From Crossiella sp. S99.2 (lineage in GTDB: Bacteria; Actinomycetota; Actinomycetes; Mycobacteriales; Pseudonocardiaceae): 64,000 nt of DNA. The notes below the pieces were generated by a model that did no database searches, was not told where the DNA came from, and saw nothing but the letters and a program-made list of their open reading frames with translations. The stretch lies in assembly GCF_023094165.1 (NCBI RefSeq), contig NZ_JALMDK010000004.1, forward strand, positions 620,001-684,000. The letters run 5' to 3'. The first letter of the stretch is position 1; the number at the start of each line of letters is the position of its first letter. Below are positions 34,622 through 43,631 of the stretch, in pieces. The translations under genes were made by a program, and so were the position numbers.

Positions 34622-37600
34622 ATGCGACATCCCGGGAAGAGAACCGTGCCGGCCGCCGCGCTCGCGGCCGCCCTGCTGGCACTGGGCACCCCCGCCCTGG
34701 CCGCCCCCGCCCCCGCCGCCGCCACCCCGCCCGGCCCGCCGCCGGCCGGGGCGAGCGCCGGCGGGACCGAGCCGCGACAGCTCACCCTGGTCACCGGCGA
34801 CCAGGTGCAGGTCAACGCGCAGGGTGCGCCGGTGCGCTTCGAGGCCGGGCGCGGACGGGCCGGCATGACCTTCCGGCGCTGGACTGAGCACGGGCAGTGG
34901 CAGGTCCGGCCCTCCGACGCCGACCCGCTGATCGCCGCCGGCCGGGTGGACCCGCGGCTGTTCAACATCAGCCTGCTGCTGGACTCCGGCTACGAGGACG
35001 CCAAGCGCCCCGACGTGCCGCTGCTGGTGGCCGGGGACGGCGCGCGCTCGGCGCCGCAGGCGCTGGCCGGCACCACCCGGACCAGGGAGCTGCCCGCGCT
35101 GGGGCTGGCCGCGGTGTCCGCGCCCAAGAACACCGCCGGTAACACCTGGAACGCGGTCAAGGACCAGGCCAGGGGCCGCGCGGCGGGCAAGGTGTGGCTC
35201 AACGCCACCCTGAAGTACTCGCTGCACCAGAGCGTGCCGCTGATCGGCGCACCCGCGGCCTGGCAGGCCGGGCACACCGCCAAGGACGTGCCGGTCGCGG
35301 TGCTGGACAGCGGTATCGACGTGGACCACCCGGACTTCGCCGGAGTGCTCCAGCAGGCCAAGGACTTCTCCAACTCCCCGCACGGCATCAAGGACACCAT
35401 CGGCCACGGCACGCACGTGTCCTCCATCGTCGCGGGCAACGGCGCGGCCGGTGGCGGCAAGCAGGTCGGCGTGGCCAAGGACGCCAAGCTGTTCTTCGGC
35501 AAGGTCGGCGACTTCACGCCGACCGAGGACGCGGCGCTGGCCGGGATGACCTGGGCCGCGGTGGAACACAAGGCCAAGTCGGTGAACATGAGCTTCGGCC
35601 TCAAGCAGCACCAGCCGGACCCGGTGAGCGAGGCCATCGAACGCCTCTCCGCCGCGCACGGCACGCTGTTCGTGATCGCCGCGGGCAACAGCGGCGAGCA
35701 GGAGCCGGTGGGCCACCCGGCGACCACCGACGCCGCCCTCGCCGTGGCCAGTTCCACCAAGGACGGCAAGCTCAGCGACTTCTCCTCACGCGGTCCGCGC
35801 ACCGGTGACTACGGGCTCAAGCCGGAGATCACCGCGCCGGGCAGCGATATCCTGGCGGCCAAGGCGAATTCGGCCGGTGGCGAGCGGTATGTGGCCAACT
35901 CGGGCACCTCGATGGCCGCCCCGCACGTGACCGGCGCGGCCGCGGTGCTGGCCGGGGCGCACCCGGACTGGAGCGCGGCCCGGCTCAAGGCCGCGCTGAT
36001 GAGCACGGCCAAGCCACTGGCCGGGGTCTCGGTGCACGGCCAGGGCGCCGGTGTGGTCGATCTGGACCGCGCCACCAAGCAGCAGGTGACCGCCGAGCAG
36101 GGCGGGTTCTCCCTCGGTTACTTCCGGTGGCCGCACCAGGGCCAGCAGCCCGCGAGCAAGGATGTGGTGTACCGCAACGACGGCGACACCCCGGTCACCC
36201 TGGACCTCGCACTGTCCATTGCGGACAAGCAAGGCGGCGCGCCGGAAGCAGGTCAGTTCGGGCTGAGCAGCCAGCGGATCACCGTGCCCGCCAAGGGATC
36301 CGAGAAGGTCGGCATCACCGTGGACCCGGGCAAGCGGGTCGGGCTCTACGGCGGCTGGCTCACCGCGAAGTCCGGGGACATCGAGGTGCGCACCGCGGTC
36401 AGCTCCTATGTGGAGGAAGAGCGCTACGACCTCACCGTCAAGGTCACCGGCCGGGACGGCAAGCCGAGCGCGACCGGTGAGGTCACCGTGAGCGGGCTGG
36501 ACAACGACCTCCGGCAGACCCTGGAACTGGGCGCCGACGGCACCGGCACCGTGCGCGCGGCCAAGGGCGACTACCTGGTCACCAGCACGATCAAGGAACA
36601 CGGCCCGCGTGGCAGCTACGACGCCGACCCGATCTCGCTGACCCAGCAGGTCGCGCCCCGGGTGCGACTGGACAAGAACACCACCGTGCAAGCGGACGCG
36701 CGCACCGCGAAACGGGTCGAGGTCGAGCTGGACGATCCGAGCCTGCGGGTCGCCGGGATCGAGCTGACCGCCTGGCACGGCAAGGGATCGGCCAAGGATC
36801 CGTGCTGCACCCCGGCCGATCCCCCGGCTTTCACCGACACCGACGCGCCGGTCTACCTCGGCTCGCTCGGCGGCTCAGCCGAGCACTTCCGGCACCTCAC
36901 CCACGTCACCGCGGTCCGGCCCGAGCTGAGCGCGGACATCGTTGCCCCGCAACGGCAACCGCTCGACCTGTGGCGCCACCGGGCCTCGCCACAGCTGCTC
37001 GGCGAGCACCGGCTGCCGGTGGTCGACGTCAAGGCGGGCACCCCGGAAGACCTGGCGGGCAAGGACCTCAAGGACAAGCTGGTCCTGCTGAGCCCGCCCA
37101 AGGACGAACCGGCCAACGACAAGGTGGCGGCGATCGGCGCGGCGGGCGCGAAGGCCGTGCTGCTGGTGGAGCCCTCCCGGCTCAGGCGCGGCAAGCAGCC
37201 GGTCGCGGTGCTCAGCGCCACCGAACACCGCCTGGGCCGGCTGCGCGAACTGCTCGGCAAGGGCGCGGTGTCGGTGCGGCTCAACGGGATCAGCACCAGT
37301 CCGGTCAGCTACGACCTGGCGTTCACCAGCTCCGGCACGATGGCCGAGGGCGGCAAGGTGCGCGCGCACCGGCACGAGCTGACCAGGATCGAGTCGACCT
37401 ACCGCAAGGACGGCCACCACACCACGGTCCGCCCTGCCTGGCGACCGGGCCTGGACGGGCGCACCGCGGTGGCCATGCCGGAGAGCTACCCGTTCCGCCT
37501 CGGCGCGCCGCCGGTGCCGCTGGGCGCCACCCGCACCGAGTACGTCACCCCCGGCTGGTGGCACCAGGACAGCGAACTCGGCGACGGTTTCGGGTTCGAG

Positions 37601-38323
37601 CCCAGCGGCGGGGACACCCAGCAGATCGAGGTGGCGGCGACCCGCTTCGGCCGGCACGGCACGCACCGCCGCGAGTACAACGCCGGCCCCCTGGCGGTCC
37701 GGTCGCCGCAGGGGCAGGCCGGGCTGAGTCGCCGCGGCGACGACCTCAACCTGCGGCACAACCTGTTCGTGCCCCAGCCCGCCGCACCCGGCGCGCCTGG
37801 GCAGCACGGGCGAGTCGCCTATCCGGCGACCACCGGCGAGACCACGTTGTCCACCGGCGGCAAGGTGATCGGCAGCTACGACTCGCCGGCCAGCGGCTAC
37901 TGGCAGGTCCCGGCCGGACCGGCCACCTACGAGATCAGCACCAAGGGCACCTACGGCGGCCGGACAGTGCAGGCGGGCTGGACCTTCCGCTCCGACACCA
38001 CCACCCAGCCGGCCCCGGTCCGGCTGCTGCACGTGGCCCCGCGGCTCGCCCTGGACACCGAGAACACCGCACAGGCCGGGAAACCACTGCCGGTCACGGT
38101 GTCGGTGCAGGACAGCGAGGGCGCCGTCCAGGCCACCCTGGAGGTCAGCCTGGACGGGACCAACTGGCAGAACGTGGTGCTGCGCAAGGCAGGCACTGAG
38201 TTCACCGGCACGCTGCCCGCGCTGGGCAAGGCCGGGGACGTGGTGTGGCTGAAGCTGGCGGCCGAGGATGGCTCGGGCACCAAGGCGCACCAGACGCTGC
38301 AGCGCGCCTACACCCTGCGCTGA
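34622..38323 (+). CDS. Secreted subtilisin-like serine protease (S8), 1,233 aa
   Basis: A signal peptide (KRTVPAAALAAALLALGTPALA) is followed by a Pro/Ala spacer and propeptide. The catalytic triad is Asp229 in AVLDSGIDVDHPDF, His262 in GHGTHVSSIVAGNG and Ser430 in NSGTSMAAPHVTGAAAVL; Asn is in VIAAGNSGEQEP. After the catalytic domain come beta-rich segments, a PA-like stretch at about 797-890 (KDKLVLLSPPKDEP, GAAGAKAVLLVEPS) and more beta domains to the end. The whole is three times the length of a minimal subtilisin, as in large actinobacterial secreted S8 peptidases. It is monocistronic, with a strong terminator 7 bases after the stop. Confidence 0.92.
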   Translation: MRHPGKRTVPAAALAAALLALGTPALAAPAPAAATPPGPPPAGASAGGTEPRQLTLVTGDQVQVNAQGAPVRFEAGRGRAGMTFRRWTEHGQWQVRPSDADPLIAAGRVDPRLFNISLLLDSGYEDAKRPDVPLLVAGDGARSAPQALAGTTRTRELPALGLAAVSAPKNTAGNTWNAVKDQARGRAAGKVWLNATLKYSLHQSVPLIGAPAAWQAGHTAKDVPVAVLDSGIDVDHPDFAGVLQQAKDFSNSPHGIKDTIGHGTHVSSIVAGNGAAGGGKQVGVAKDAKLFFGKVGDFTPTEDAALAGMTWAAVEHKAKSVNMSFGLKQHQPDPVSEAIERLSAAHGTLFVIAAGNSGEQEPVGHPATTDAALAVASSTKDGKLSDFSSRGPRTGDYGLKPEITAPGSDILAAKANSAGGERYVANSGTSMAAPHVTGAAAVLAGAHPDWSAARLKAALMSTAKPLAGVSVHGQGAGVVDLDRATKQQVTAEQGGFSLGYFRWPHQGQQPASKDVVYRNDGDTPVTLDLALSIADKQGGAPEAGQFGLSSQRITVPAKGSEKVGITVDPGKRVGLYGGWLTAKSGDIEVRTAVSSYVEEERYDLTVKVTGRDGKPSATGEVTVSGLDNDLRQTLELGADGTGTVRAAKGDYLVTSTIKEHGPRGSYDADPISLTQQVAPRVRLDKNTTVQADARTAKRVEVELDDPSLRVAGIELTAWHGKGSAKDPCCTPADPPAFTDTDAPVYLGSLGGSAEHFRHLTHVTAVRPELSADIVAPQRQPLDLWRHRASPQLLGEHRLPVVDVKAGTPEDLAGKDLKDKLVLLSPPKDEPANDKVAAIGAAGAKAVLLVEPSRLRRGKQPVAVLSATEHRLGRLRELLGKGAVSVRLNGISTSPVSYDLAFTSSGTMAEGGKVRAHRHELTRIESTYRKDGHHTTVRPAWRPGLDGRTAVAMPESYPFRLGAPPVPLGATRTEYVTPGWWHQDSELGDGFGFEPSGGDTQQIEVAATRFGRHGTHRREYNAGPLAVRSPQGQAGLSRRGDDLNLRHNLFVPQPAAPGAPGQHGRVAYPATTGETTLSTGGKVIGSYDSPASGYWQVPAGPATYEISTKGTYGGRTVQAGWTFRSDTTTQPAPVRLLHVAPRLALDTENTAQAGKPLPVTVSVQDSEGAVQATLEVSLDGTNWQNVVLRKAGTEFTGTLPALGKAGDVVWLKLAAEDGSGTKAHQTLQRAYTLR

Positions 38324-38329
38324 ACTGGC

Positions 38330-38376
38330 GGGCCGCCCCTGACCACCGTGGCGACGATGGCGGTCAGGGGCGGCCC
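38330..38376. terminator. Bidirectional rho-independent-type hairpin
   Basis: A perfect 15-bp inverted repeat (38330-38344 and 38362-38376, left arm GGGCCGCCCCTGACC) encloses a 17-base loop. It lies between the convergent subtilase and secreted-protein genes and can serve both. There is no long T tract on either side, as is usual in high-GC actinobacteria. Confidence 0.85.
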
Positions 38377-38406
38377 ATTCAGTCCGCGAGCACAGTCAGT
38401 GCGTGC

Positions 38407-39015
38407 TCACACCACGCGCTTGAGGTTGAGGCTGATGGTGTTGTCCGGACCGGGAATCATGAAGTTGATCAACAGTTCGGCCAGGTGGCAGTTGGCGAAG
38501 TCCGGGATGGTGTAGGCACCGCTCAGCTTGCCGCCGGTGAGCGGGTTGAAGCCGGGTTCGCTGGTCAGGTCGATCTGCATCGGGGCCTTGCTCTGGCACT
38601 TGTCCCCGACCGGATACGGGATCCCGCCCGCCTTCACATCACGCAGCCGCAGCACCATCTGCGAGCTGGAGGTCACCACCCCGCGGACGATCTTGCCGGT
38701 GGTCTGCCCCTGCGGCAGGAAGTCGATCGTCGCGGTCACCGGGATCAGCCCGAAGACCTTGAACTCCGAGTGCGCGGGCGGCAGCACCAGATCGCCCTTG
38801 ATCTCCCCGGTGGCCGCGGTCAGGTCCACCGCCAGCGAACCGGGGCCCAGCGGCAGGGTCGAGCCGGTCTTCTTGACCACGCTCTGCCCCTCGACGGAAT
38901 AGTTGATTTTCACCGCCGCACCGTCTGGTTCCGCCGCCGCGCCACCGGCGAAGGCCAGTAGGCCGATCAGGGCCACCGCGAGCACCCGTAACGCCGACTT
39001 ACCCGATCTCCTCAT
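38407..39015 (-). CDS. Secreted protein, paralogue of the C-terminal half of the 47970 gene product
   Basis: The 202-aa protein has a signal peptide (ALRVLAVALIGLLAFAGGAAA) and a single beta-rich exported domain. It shares a clear pattern with the C-terminal half of the protein at 47970-49211: INYSVEGQSVVKK versus IRYKVEGKTRIKK, GEIKGDLVLPPA versus GEIKGDLTLPPS, and an end with ANCHLAELLINF...GPDNTISLNLKRV versus ANCGVTEPLDSL...GPGNTLNLNLTFV. ATG 39015 is preferred because GAGGGAAAG lies in front; a GTG 15 bases upstream is the alternative. It is transcribed after the DUF6801-like gene. Function unknown; it may bind lipid at the cell surface. Confidence 0.78.
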   Translation of the reverse strand: MRRSGKSALRVLAVALIGLLAFAGGAAAEPDGAAVKINYSVEGQSVVKKTGSTLPLGPGSLAVDLTAATGEIKGDLVLPPAHSEFKVFGLIPVTATIDFLPQGQTTGKIVRGVVTSSSQMVLRLRDVKAGGIPYPVGDKCQSKAPMQIDLTSEPGFNPLTGGKLSGAYTIPDFANCHLAELLINFMIPGPDNTISLNLKRVV

Positions 39016-39064
39016 GGACTTTCCCTCCACGGATCGAACCGAACCTACGGAATTCGCATTTCGC

Positions 39065-39700
39065 TTACCTGGCGGCGGTAACCGGAATCCGGGCGAGCAG
39101 CGGGTCCTGACCGGCGTCCTGGGTGCAGGGCAGGTCGAAGGTGCCCAGTTCGGTCGGGGACCCGTCCTTCTTGCGCGGGGTGAGCTTGGAGAAGTGGTTG
39201 CCGATGCTGACCCCGATCGCGCCGGGGTTGCGCACGCCGATGCCGGGGACCGGGCCGCGGGCCACCGTGACCAGGTCGCCGGTCTTGGGCACCGGGGTGC
39301 TCGGGATCTTCAGACTGGGCAGGGTGACGTCGATCAGGGTGCCGTTGGCGTCCACCGCGAGCAGCGCCTCGGCGTCGCCCTCGATCGTCTCGGCCTCGAA
39401 AAGCAGCAGGGCCTGGGCGGTCGCCTCGGGCACGGTGATGGTCGCGGAGAGGTTGGTGGCGCGCATGAGTTCGCCGACCTTGACCGTCTCCGGCATGGTC
39501 ACCTCGATCTTGGTGGTCAGCGAGGACGCCCCGATCAGCGGGAACTCACAGGTGTAGTTCAGCGTCTTGGTGATCACCCCGGCGGCCTTGGCCGGTGCGC
39601 CGGCGCCTGCGTCGGCGACCCCGCCGGCGAGCACCAGCGCGGTGGCGCCGAGCACGGCGGCGGCACGTCGGGACAACCGTGCGGAGAATGCGGCTCTCAT
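39065..39700 (-). CDS. Secreted DUF6801-like protein
   Basis: The 211-aa protein has a signal peptide (RRAAAVLGATALVLAGGVADA) and a single beta domain. It begins KTLNYTCEFPLIGASSLTTKIEVTMPETVKVGE and ends KDGSPTELGTFDLPCTQDAGQDPLLARIPV; the two cysteines probably pair. This is nearly the same pattern as the protein at 49215-49835. ATG 39700 has AAAGGAG eight bases before it, better than the ATG at 39724. It is the first gene of a two-gene unit with the operator-like palindrome 39783-39798 upstream. Confidence 0.8.
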   Translation of the reverse strand: MRAAFSARLSRRAAAVLGATALVLAGGVADAGAGAPAKAAGVITKTLNYTCEFPLIGASSLTTKIEVTMPETVKVGELMRATNLSATITVPEATAQALLLFEAETIEGDAEALLAVDANGTLIDVTLPSLKIPSTPVPKTGDLVTVARGPVPGIGVRNPGAIGVSIGNHFSKLTPRKKDGSPTELGTFDLPCTQDAGQDPLLARIPVTAAR

Positions 39701-39782
39701 ATCGGACGTCTCCTTTGACATCAAATCTCAGAGAGGGGAACGGCTGATCCGCGGATGCCGCACAACTTGCGACGAAACGGAG

Positions 39783-39798
39783 CCTACTCGCAAGTAGG
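39783..39798. promoter_or_regulatory. CCTACT-N4-AGTAGG palindrome upstream of the DUF6801 operon
   Basis: The 6-bp arms (39783-39788, 39793-39798) are a perfect inverted repeat centred on GC. It lies 83 bases before the DUF6801-like start. The same 17-base pattern, CCTACTnGCnnGTAGGT, recurs at 49984-50000 upstream of the related genes that head the mce operon. Confidence 0.65.
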
Positions 39799-39909
39799 TA
39801 ACGTCACAAGAAATTCCGTGCCCTTACTGTGATCCGATCACAGAAACGTACTCGGGTGATAATTCAGCCGGGTCGGTCGCGCGGTGGAGTTGTCATCTGA
39901 ATGCAGTCC

Positions 39910-40578
39910 TCAGCGCGGTTGTAGTTCGGTGATCAACCATTTTTCGCCGACCTTGCGGGCGGTGACGCCGAGCTGGGCGGCCGAGGCGGAGGTCTGGTTG
40001 TTGTCGCCGCGGGTGGCGGTCTGGTCCAGGAAGACCAGCAGCACCGCCCGCTCGGCGGACAGCTCGCGCACCCCGGTGCTGACCGCCTTGGTGGACAGCA
40101 CCAGTTTCTGTTGCGGGGCCTGCTCGCGGACCTGGGCGAACAGCGCGTCGTACTGCGCCCGCGCGGCGTCCACCAGCACCTCGCTCGCGGCGGCCTCGGT
40201 GCTCGCGGTGTCGTCGTGCCGGTAGGAGAACACCCGGCGCAGCGCCTCGGCGACCTGTCCGGCCACCTCGGCCGTGCCCGGTCCGTTGACCAGGGCCTGG
40301 TTCCGCGCCACGTCACTGTTGGCAGTCCGCCAGCCCTGCACCAGGAAGAACCCGGCCAGCAGTGTGGCGGCCACCGCGAGCGCGATCAGCCAGCGCGCCA
40401 GTGGCGGCCTGGGCGTCCGGGGCCGGACCTGCGCTACCTCAGCAGGTCCGGCCCCGGACTCGGCCGGCGGCGCCACCTCCCGTTCCCCTGCAGAACGGGT
40501 GGTGCTGCGCACCGGACGGGATCCCGCCACCGGGGGCCTGCGCCGTTGCGGGGCGGTGGCGCGTCGGGTGGGTGCCAT
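39910..40578 (-). CDS. Mce-associated membrane protein (second)
   Basis: The 222-aa protein has a charged Pro/Arg-rich cytoplasmic N-terminus of about 65 residues, one membrane segment (WLIALAVAATLLAGFFLVQGW), then an exported domain of the NTF2-like Mas type (AEALRRVFSYRHDDTAST, LVFLDQTATRGDNNQ, ARKVGEKWLITELQPR). Such proteins close most actinobacterial mce operons and stabilise the Mce assembly. ATG 40578 follows GGAAAGGAC. It is the last gene of the mce unit, 25 bases after the previous one. Confidence 0.82.
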   Translation of the reverse strand: MAPTRRATAPQRRRPPVAGSRPVRSTTRSAGEREVAPPAESGAGPAEVAQVRPRTPRPPLARWLIALAVAATLLAGFFLVQGWRTANSDVARNQALVNGPGTAEVAGQVAEALRRVFSYRHDDTASTEAAASEVLVDAARAQYDALFAQVREQAPQQKLVLSTKAVSTGVRELSAERAVLLVFLDQTATRGDNNQTSASAAQLGVTARKVGEKWLITELQPR

Positions 40579-40603
40579 CGGAAGTCCTTTCCGCACAGGG
40601 AGA

Positions 40604-41149
40604 TCAGGAGGCGGCGACCGGCACCGGGCCGAGCGCGCTGAGCTTCCAGCCGGTCTCGGTGCGGGTCAGTTCGGCCTGGAACCGGTTGCGCTTGGTGGTG
40701 GCGGCCGCGCCGTCCGGGGCGACCTCGATCTCCACCGCGGCAAGGAGTTTCGCCTTGCCCGCGCGCTCGTCCAGTTCGGTGATGGCGGCGTCGGTGACCC
40801 GCCCGGTGGTGACCGTTTTCGTCTCCTCGATCTGTTTCTTGCTGGCCGCGCCGGTGTTGCGCAGCTCCTCGTGCAGGGCGCCGGTGGAGGTGTCCAGCCA
40901 GCGCCGCATGCCCTCGTCGACCCGGCGGTAGTCCAGGCTGTTGAACTCCGCGACCGCCCGCTCCCCCACTGCCCGCACCTGCTCGCGCAGTTCAGCGAAC
41001 CGGACGTTGTCCCCGGCGGCCGAGGCCAGCCACCACCAGCCGGAGCCCACGGCGAGCAGGACGGCGGTGACGGCGGCGATCACGGGCAACCGCAACGGCT
41101 TCCGGCCGGCGAGCGGCTCGGCGGTGTCCGGTTCGGCGTGTTCGCTCAT
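40604..41149 (-). CDS. Mce-associated membrane protein (first)
   Basis: The 181-aa protein has one N-terminal membrane helix (LPVIAAVTAVLLAVGSGWWWLASAA) and an exported domain with FAELREQVRAVGERAVAEFNSLDYRRVDEGMRRWLDTSTGALHEEL and a final NRFQAELTRTETGWKLSALGPV strand. This is the Mas layout. ATG 41149 overlaps the mceF stop (ATGA). It is paralogous to the next gene. Confidence 0.85.
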   Translation of the reverse strand: MSEHAEPDTAEPLAGRKPLRLPVIAAVTAVLLAVGSGWWWLASAAGDNVRFAELREQVRAVGERAVAEFNSLDYRRVDEGMRRWLDTSTGALHEELRNTGAASKKQIEETKTVTTGRVTDAAITELDERAGKAKLLAAVEIEVAPDGAAATTKRNRFQAELTRTETGWKLSALGPVPVAAS

Positions 41150-42360
41150 CGGTTTCCTCCCGGCAGGCCAAGCAAACCGCGCAGGGTGGCGGTGTCTGGG
41201 TTGAGGCTGTCCTGTTGCGCGGGCAGCCAATGCGAGGTGGCGGCCGGTGGCCTGCCGCCCTTGGGTGCGTTCTGGGCGCCGCGGACGCCGGTGGGGTTGC
41301 CGCGGGGCAGGGTGCAGGCGGCCTGGGTGTTGAGCGGTTTGCCGGGGCCGGTGACCAGGCCGTTGCGGTACTCGGTGCCCTGGTAGCCCTGGACGCAGGG
41401 CAGCGGGTTGAAGTAGGTGACGGCCATGCCGAAGTGCGCGCCGTCGGCCTTGACCACCGAGGTGCCCGCGGCCACCGCGGCCGGCGCGGTGAACAGCAGT
41501 TGTTCCAGTCCGGCGTTGCGGGTGACCAGGACGTTGGCCGTGGTGAGCAGGTTCGCGATGACCACGCCGAGGTTGGGGCCGGACTCGCGCAGCACGGCGG
41601 AGACCTGCTCGGAGACCGGCGGCACCGCGGCGACCACCTTGCGGAAGTCGCCGTCGGACTCCTTGAACTGCTGGGCCAGGAGTTTGGCGTTGCGGGTGAG
41701 GTCCTTGAACGCCTGGGACTGCTCGGCCTGGGTTTCCAGCACGGTGCGGCCGTCGACGAAGAGTTGTTTGGTCTGCGGCAGGTGGGTGATCGCGGCCTCG
41801 GTGAAGGAGCCCGCGGAGTCCAGGATCTGTTGCAGGTTGCGGCCCGCGCCGGTGAAGGCGGTGCCGAGTTCGTCCACCACGGTGCGCAGCGAGTCGGTGG
41901 GCACCGAGGCGACCAGGCCGTCCACCGCGGCCAGCACGTGCTCGACCGGTTTGGGAATGCTGGTGTTGCCCTGGCTGATCACCGCCCCGGCTTCGAGGTA
42001 GGGCGCGCCGTCGCGGCGTGGGCGCAGGTCCACGAACTGTTCGCCGACCGCGGACCGGTTGGCCACCACGGCCTCGGTGTCGGTGGGCACCTGGGGTCCG
42101 CCGTCGTCCAGGATCAGGTCGACCTCCACGCCGCGGGCGGTCAGCCGCAGTGGCCCGACCCGGCCGATCGGCACACCGCGGTAGGTGACCTCGGCGTTGG
42201 TGAAGATGCCACCGGAGTCGGCCAGTTGCACCCGCACGGTGTAGCCGGCGTAGCCGAACCAGCGGTCCAGGCCGGCGTAGCGGGCGCCGACGTAGGACAC
42301 GCCGATCAGCGCGACCAGCACAAAAACGCCGATCTGCCAACGGATCCGGGCGGTGAGCAT
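41146..42360 (-). CDS. mceF: MceF-type MCE family protein
   Basis: The 404-aa protein is the sixth Mce subunit. One N-terminal membrane segment (QIGVFVLVALIGVSYVGARYA) precedes the MCE domain (YTVRVQLADSGGIFTNAEVTYRGVPIGRVGPLRL, EQFVDLRP), followed by a long helical region (LRTVVDELGTAFTGAGRNLQQIL). Mce subunits form a hexameric channel that ferries lipids or sterols through the periplasm-like space. It overlaps the mceE stop by one base and the Mas gene by four. Confidence 0.88.
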   Translation of the reverse strand: MLTARIRWQIGVFVLVALIGVSYVGARYAGLDRWFGYAGYTVRVQLADSGGIFTNAEVTYRGVPIGRVGPLRLTARGVEVDLILDDGGPQVPTDTEAVVANRSAVGEQFVDLRPRRDGAPYLEAGAVISQGNTSIPKPVEHVLAAVDGLVASVPTDSLRTVVDELGTAFTGAGRNLQQILDSAGSFTEAAITHLPQTKQLFVDGRTVLETQAEQSQAFKDLTRNAKLLAQQFKESDGDFRKVVAAVPPVSEQVSAVLRESGPNLGVVIANLLTTANVLVTRNAGLEQLLFTAPAAVAAGTSVVKADGAHFGMAVTYFNPLPCVQGYQGTEYRNGLVTGPGKPLNTQAACTLPRGNPTGVRGAQNAPKGGRPPAATSHWLPAQQDSLNPDTATLRGLLGLPGGNR

Positions 42361-43631
42361 CAGCGGGTCCCCGTTCCGATCGCCGGGACGCCGTCCACGG
42401 GTGGCAGCGGTAGCACCGGTTTCGCCCCGTTCTCCGGCTTGGGCGCGTTCTTATGCGCTTCCGGTCCGGGGTTTTTCACGTGCAGGGTGAGGTAGGTGTT
42501 GAGGTAGTCGCCCTTGATCGCGTTCAGCGCGGCGTCCGGGAACGGGTAGGTGAACAGGATCTCCAGCGACTGCGGCAGGTTCTGCCCGGCCTCGACGAGT
42601 CGTTGCAGAATGGGTTGCAGCGCCTTGAGATCGGCCACGAAATCGTCCTTGCTGCGCTGCACGGTCTCCACCGCGACCTTGCCCATCCGGTCCAGCGCGG
42701 ACAGCATCGCCACCATCGACTCGCGTTGCTCGTGGAAGACCTCCAGGCCGCCGCCGAGGTCGGTGATGGCCTTGTCGATCTGCCCGGTGCGCCCGGCCAG
42801 GACGGTGTTGAGCCGGTTCATCCCGTCCAGGGCCTTGGTCAGACTGTCCTTGTTCTGGTCCAGCTGGGTGACAAATTTGTCCATTGTGGACAGCAGGGAT
42901 TTGAGCTGGGTCTCGTTGCCCTCGAAGGCGGCGGCGAGTTCCCGGCTGATGTCCCGGAGTTGTTGCACGCCACCGCCGTTGAGCAGCAGGGACAGCGCGC
43001 CGAAGACCTCTTCCACCTCGGGGTTGCGGTTGGTGCGCCCGACCGGGATGACCGCGCCGTCGACCAGGGTGCCGGTGTCCGCGCCGGGTTCCTTGGGTTT
43101 GGCCAGTTCCACGTATTTCTCGCCGAGCAAGCTGGACTGACGCAGCCGAGCCAGCGCGGACGCGGGCAGTTTCACCTCGCCGTTGACCGCGACGGTGACG
43201 TCGGCGGTGCGCCCGTCCTCGGTGAGCTGGATCCGTTCCACCTTGCCCACCGTGACGTCATTGACCTTCACCGCCGCCTGCGGCACCAGATCCAGCACAT
43301 CCCGGAACTGCGCGGTCACCCGATAAGGCCGATCCCCAAGATCAGCCCCACCAGGCAGCGGCAAGTTGTACAGCCCGTCAAACCCCCCAACCCCACACCC
43401 ACTGGCCAACACCAAGACCACCCCCACCCCCACCGCCGAGTTGGCCCAACTCGTACGCCGGTTTGGCCCAAGTGGTACGCCGACTTGGCCCAACTGGGCG
43501 CGGGGGGCGGGGCCGGTGCCGCGGGCTCGTCCGGCTCGGGCCAACGCGGCGTACCACTTGGCCCAACTCGTACGCCAACTTGGGCCAACCGGGCGTACGA
43601 GTTGGGCCAACTCGGTGGGGCTGGGGGACAT
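42360..43631 (-). CDS. mceE: MceE-type lipoprotein with repeat-expanded N-terminus
   Basis: The 423-aa product is the lipoprotein subunit of the Mce set: lipobox LASGC with Cys79, then the MCE domain YRVTAQFRDVLDLVPQAAVKVNDVTVGKVERIQL and long helices. The usual lipobox cysteine is about residue 20-30. Here some 50 extra residues precede it, encoded by the 22-bp tandem repeats at 43441-43623 and giving Trp/Gly/Pro-rich peptides such as SWRTSWAKWYAAL. ATG 43631 shares one base with the mceD stop, which argues for it, but translation could begin later (GTG or TTG near the lipobox). The insert may be tolerated or may impair export. Confidence 0.82.
   Translation of the reverse strand: MSPSPTELAQLVRPVGPSWRTSWAKWYAALARAGRARGTGPAPRAQLGQVGVPLGPNRRTSWANSAVGVGVVLVLASGCGVGGFDGLYNLPLPGGADLGDRPYRVTAQFRDVLDLVPQAAVKVNDVTVGKVERIQLTEDGRTADVTVAVNGEVKLPASALARLRQSSLLGEKYVELAKPKEPGADTGTLVDGAVIPVGRTNRNPEVEEVFGALSLLLNGGGVQQLRDISRELAAAFEGNETQLKSLLSTMDKFVTQLDQNKDSLTKALDGMNRLNTVLAGRTGQIDKAITDLGGGLEVFHEQRESMVAMLSALDRMGKVAVETVQRSKDDFVADLKALQPILQRLVEAGQNLPQSLEILFTYPFPDAALNAIKGDYLNTYLTLHVKNPGPEAHKNAPKPENGAKPVLPLPPVDGVPAIGTGTR
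43441..43623. repeat. Array of 22-bp tandem repeats inside the 5' end of mceE
   Basis: Units of the form TTGGCCCAACTCGTACGCCG start at 43441, 43463, 43485 and again at 43558, 43580 and 43602, all 22 bases apart. Copies in both parts are interrupted by a G-rich spacer (43501-43536). Variation affects mainly GGCCC/GGGCC and CTCG/GTGG. Because 22 is not a multiple of three, successive copies are read in different frames. The same unit appears at 60311-60395. Confidence 0.85.
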
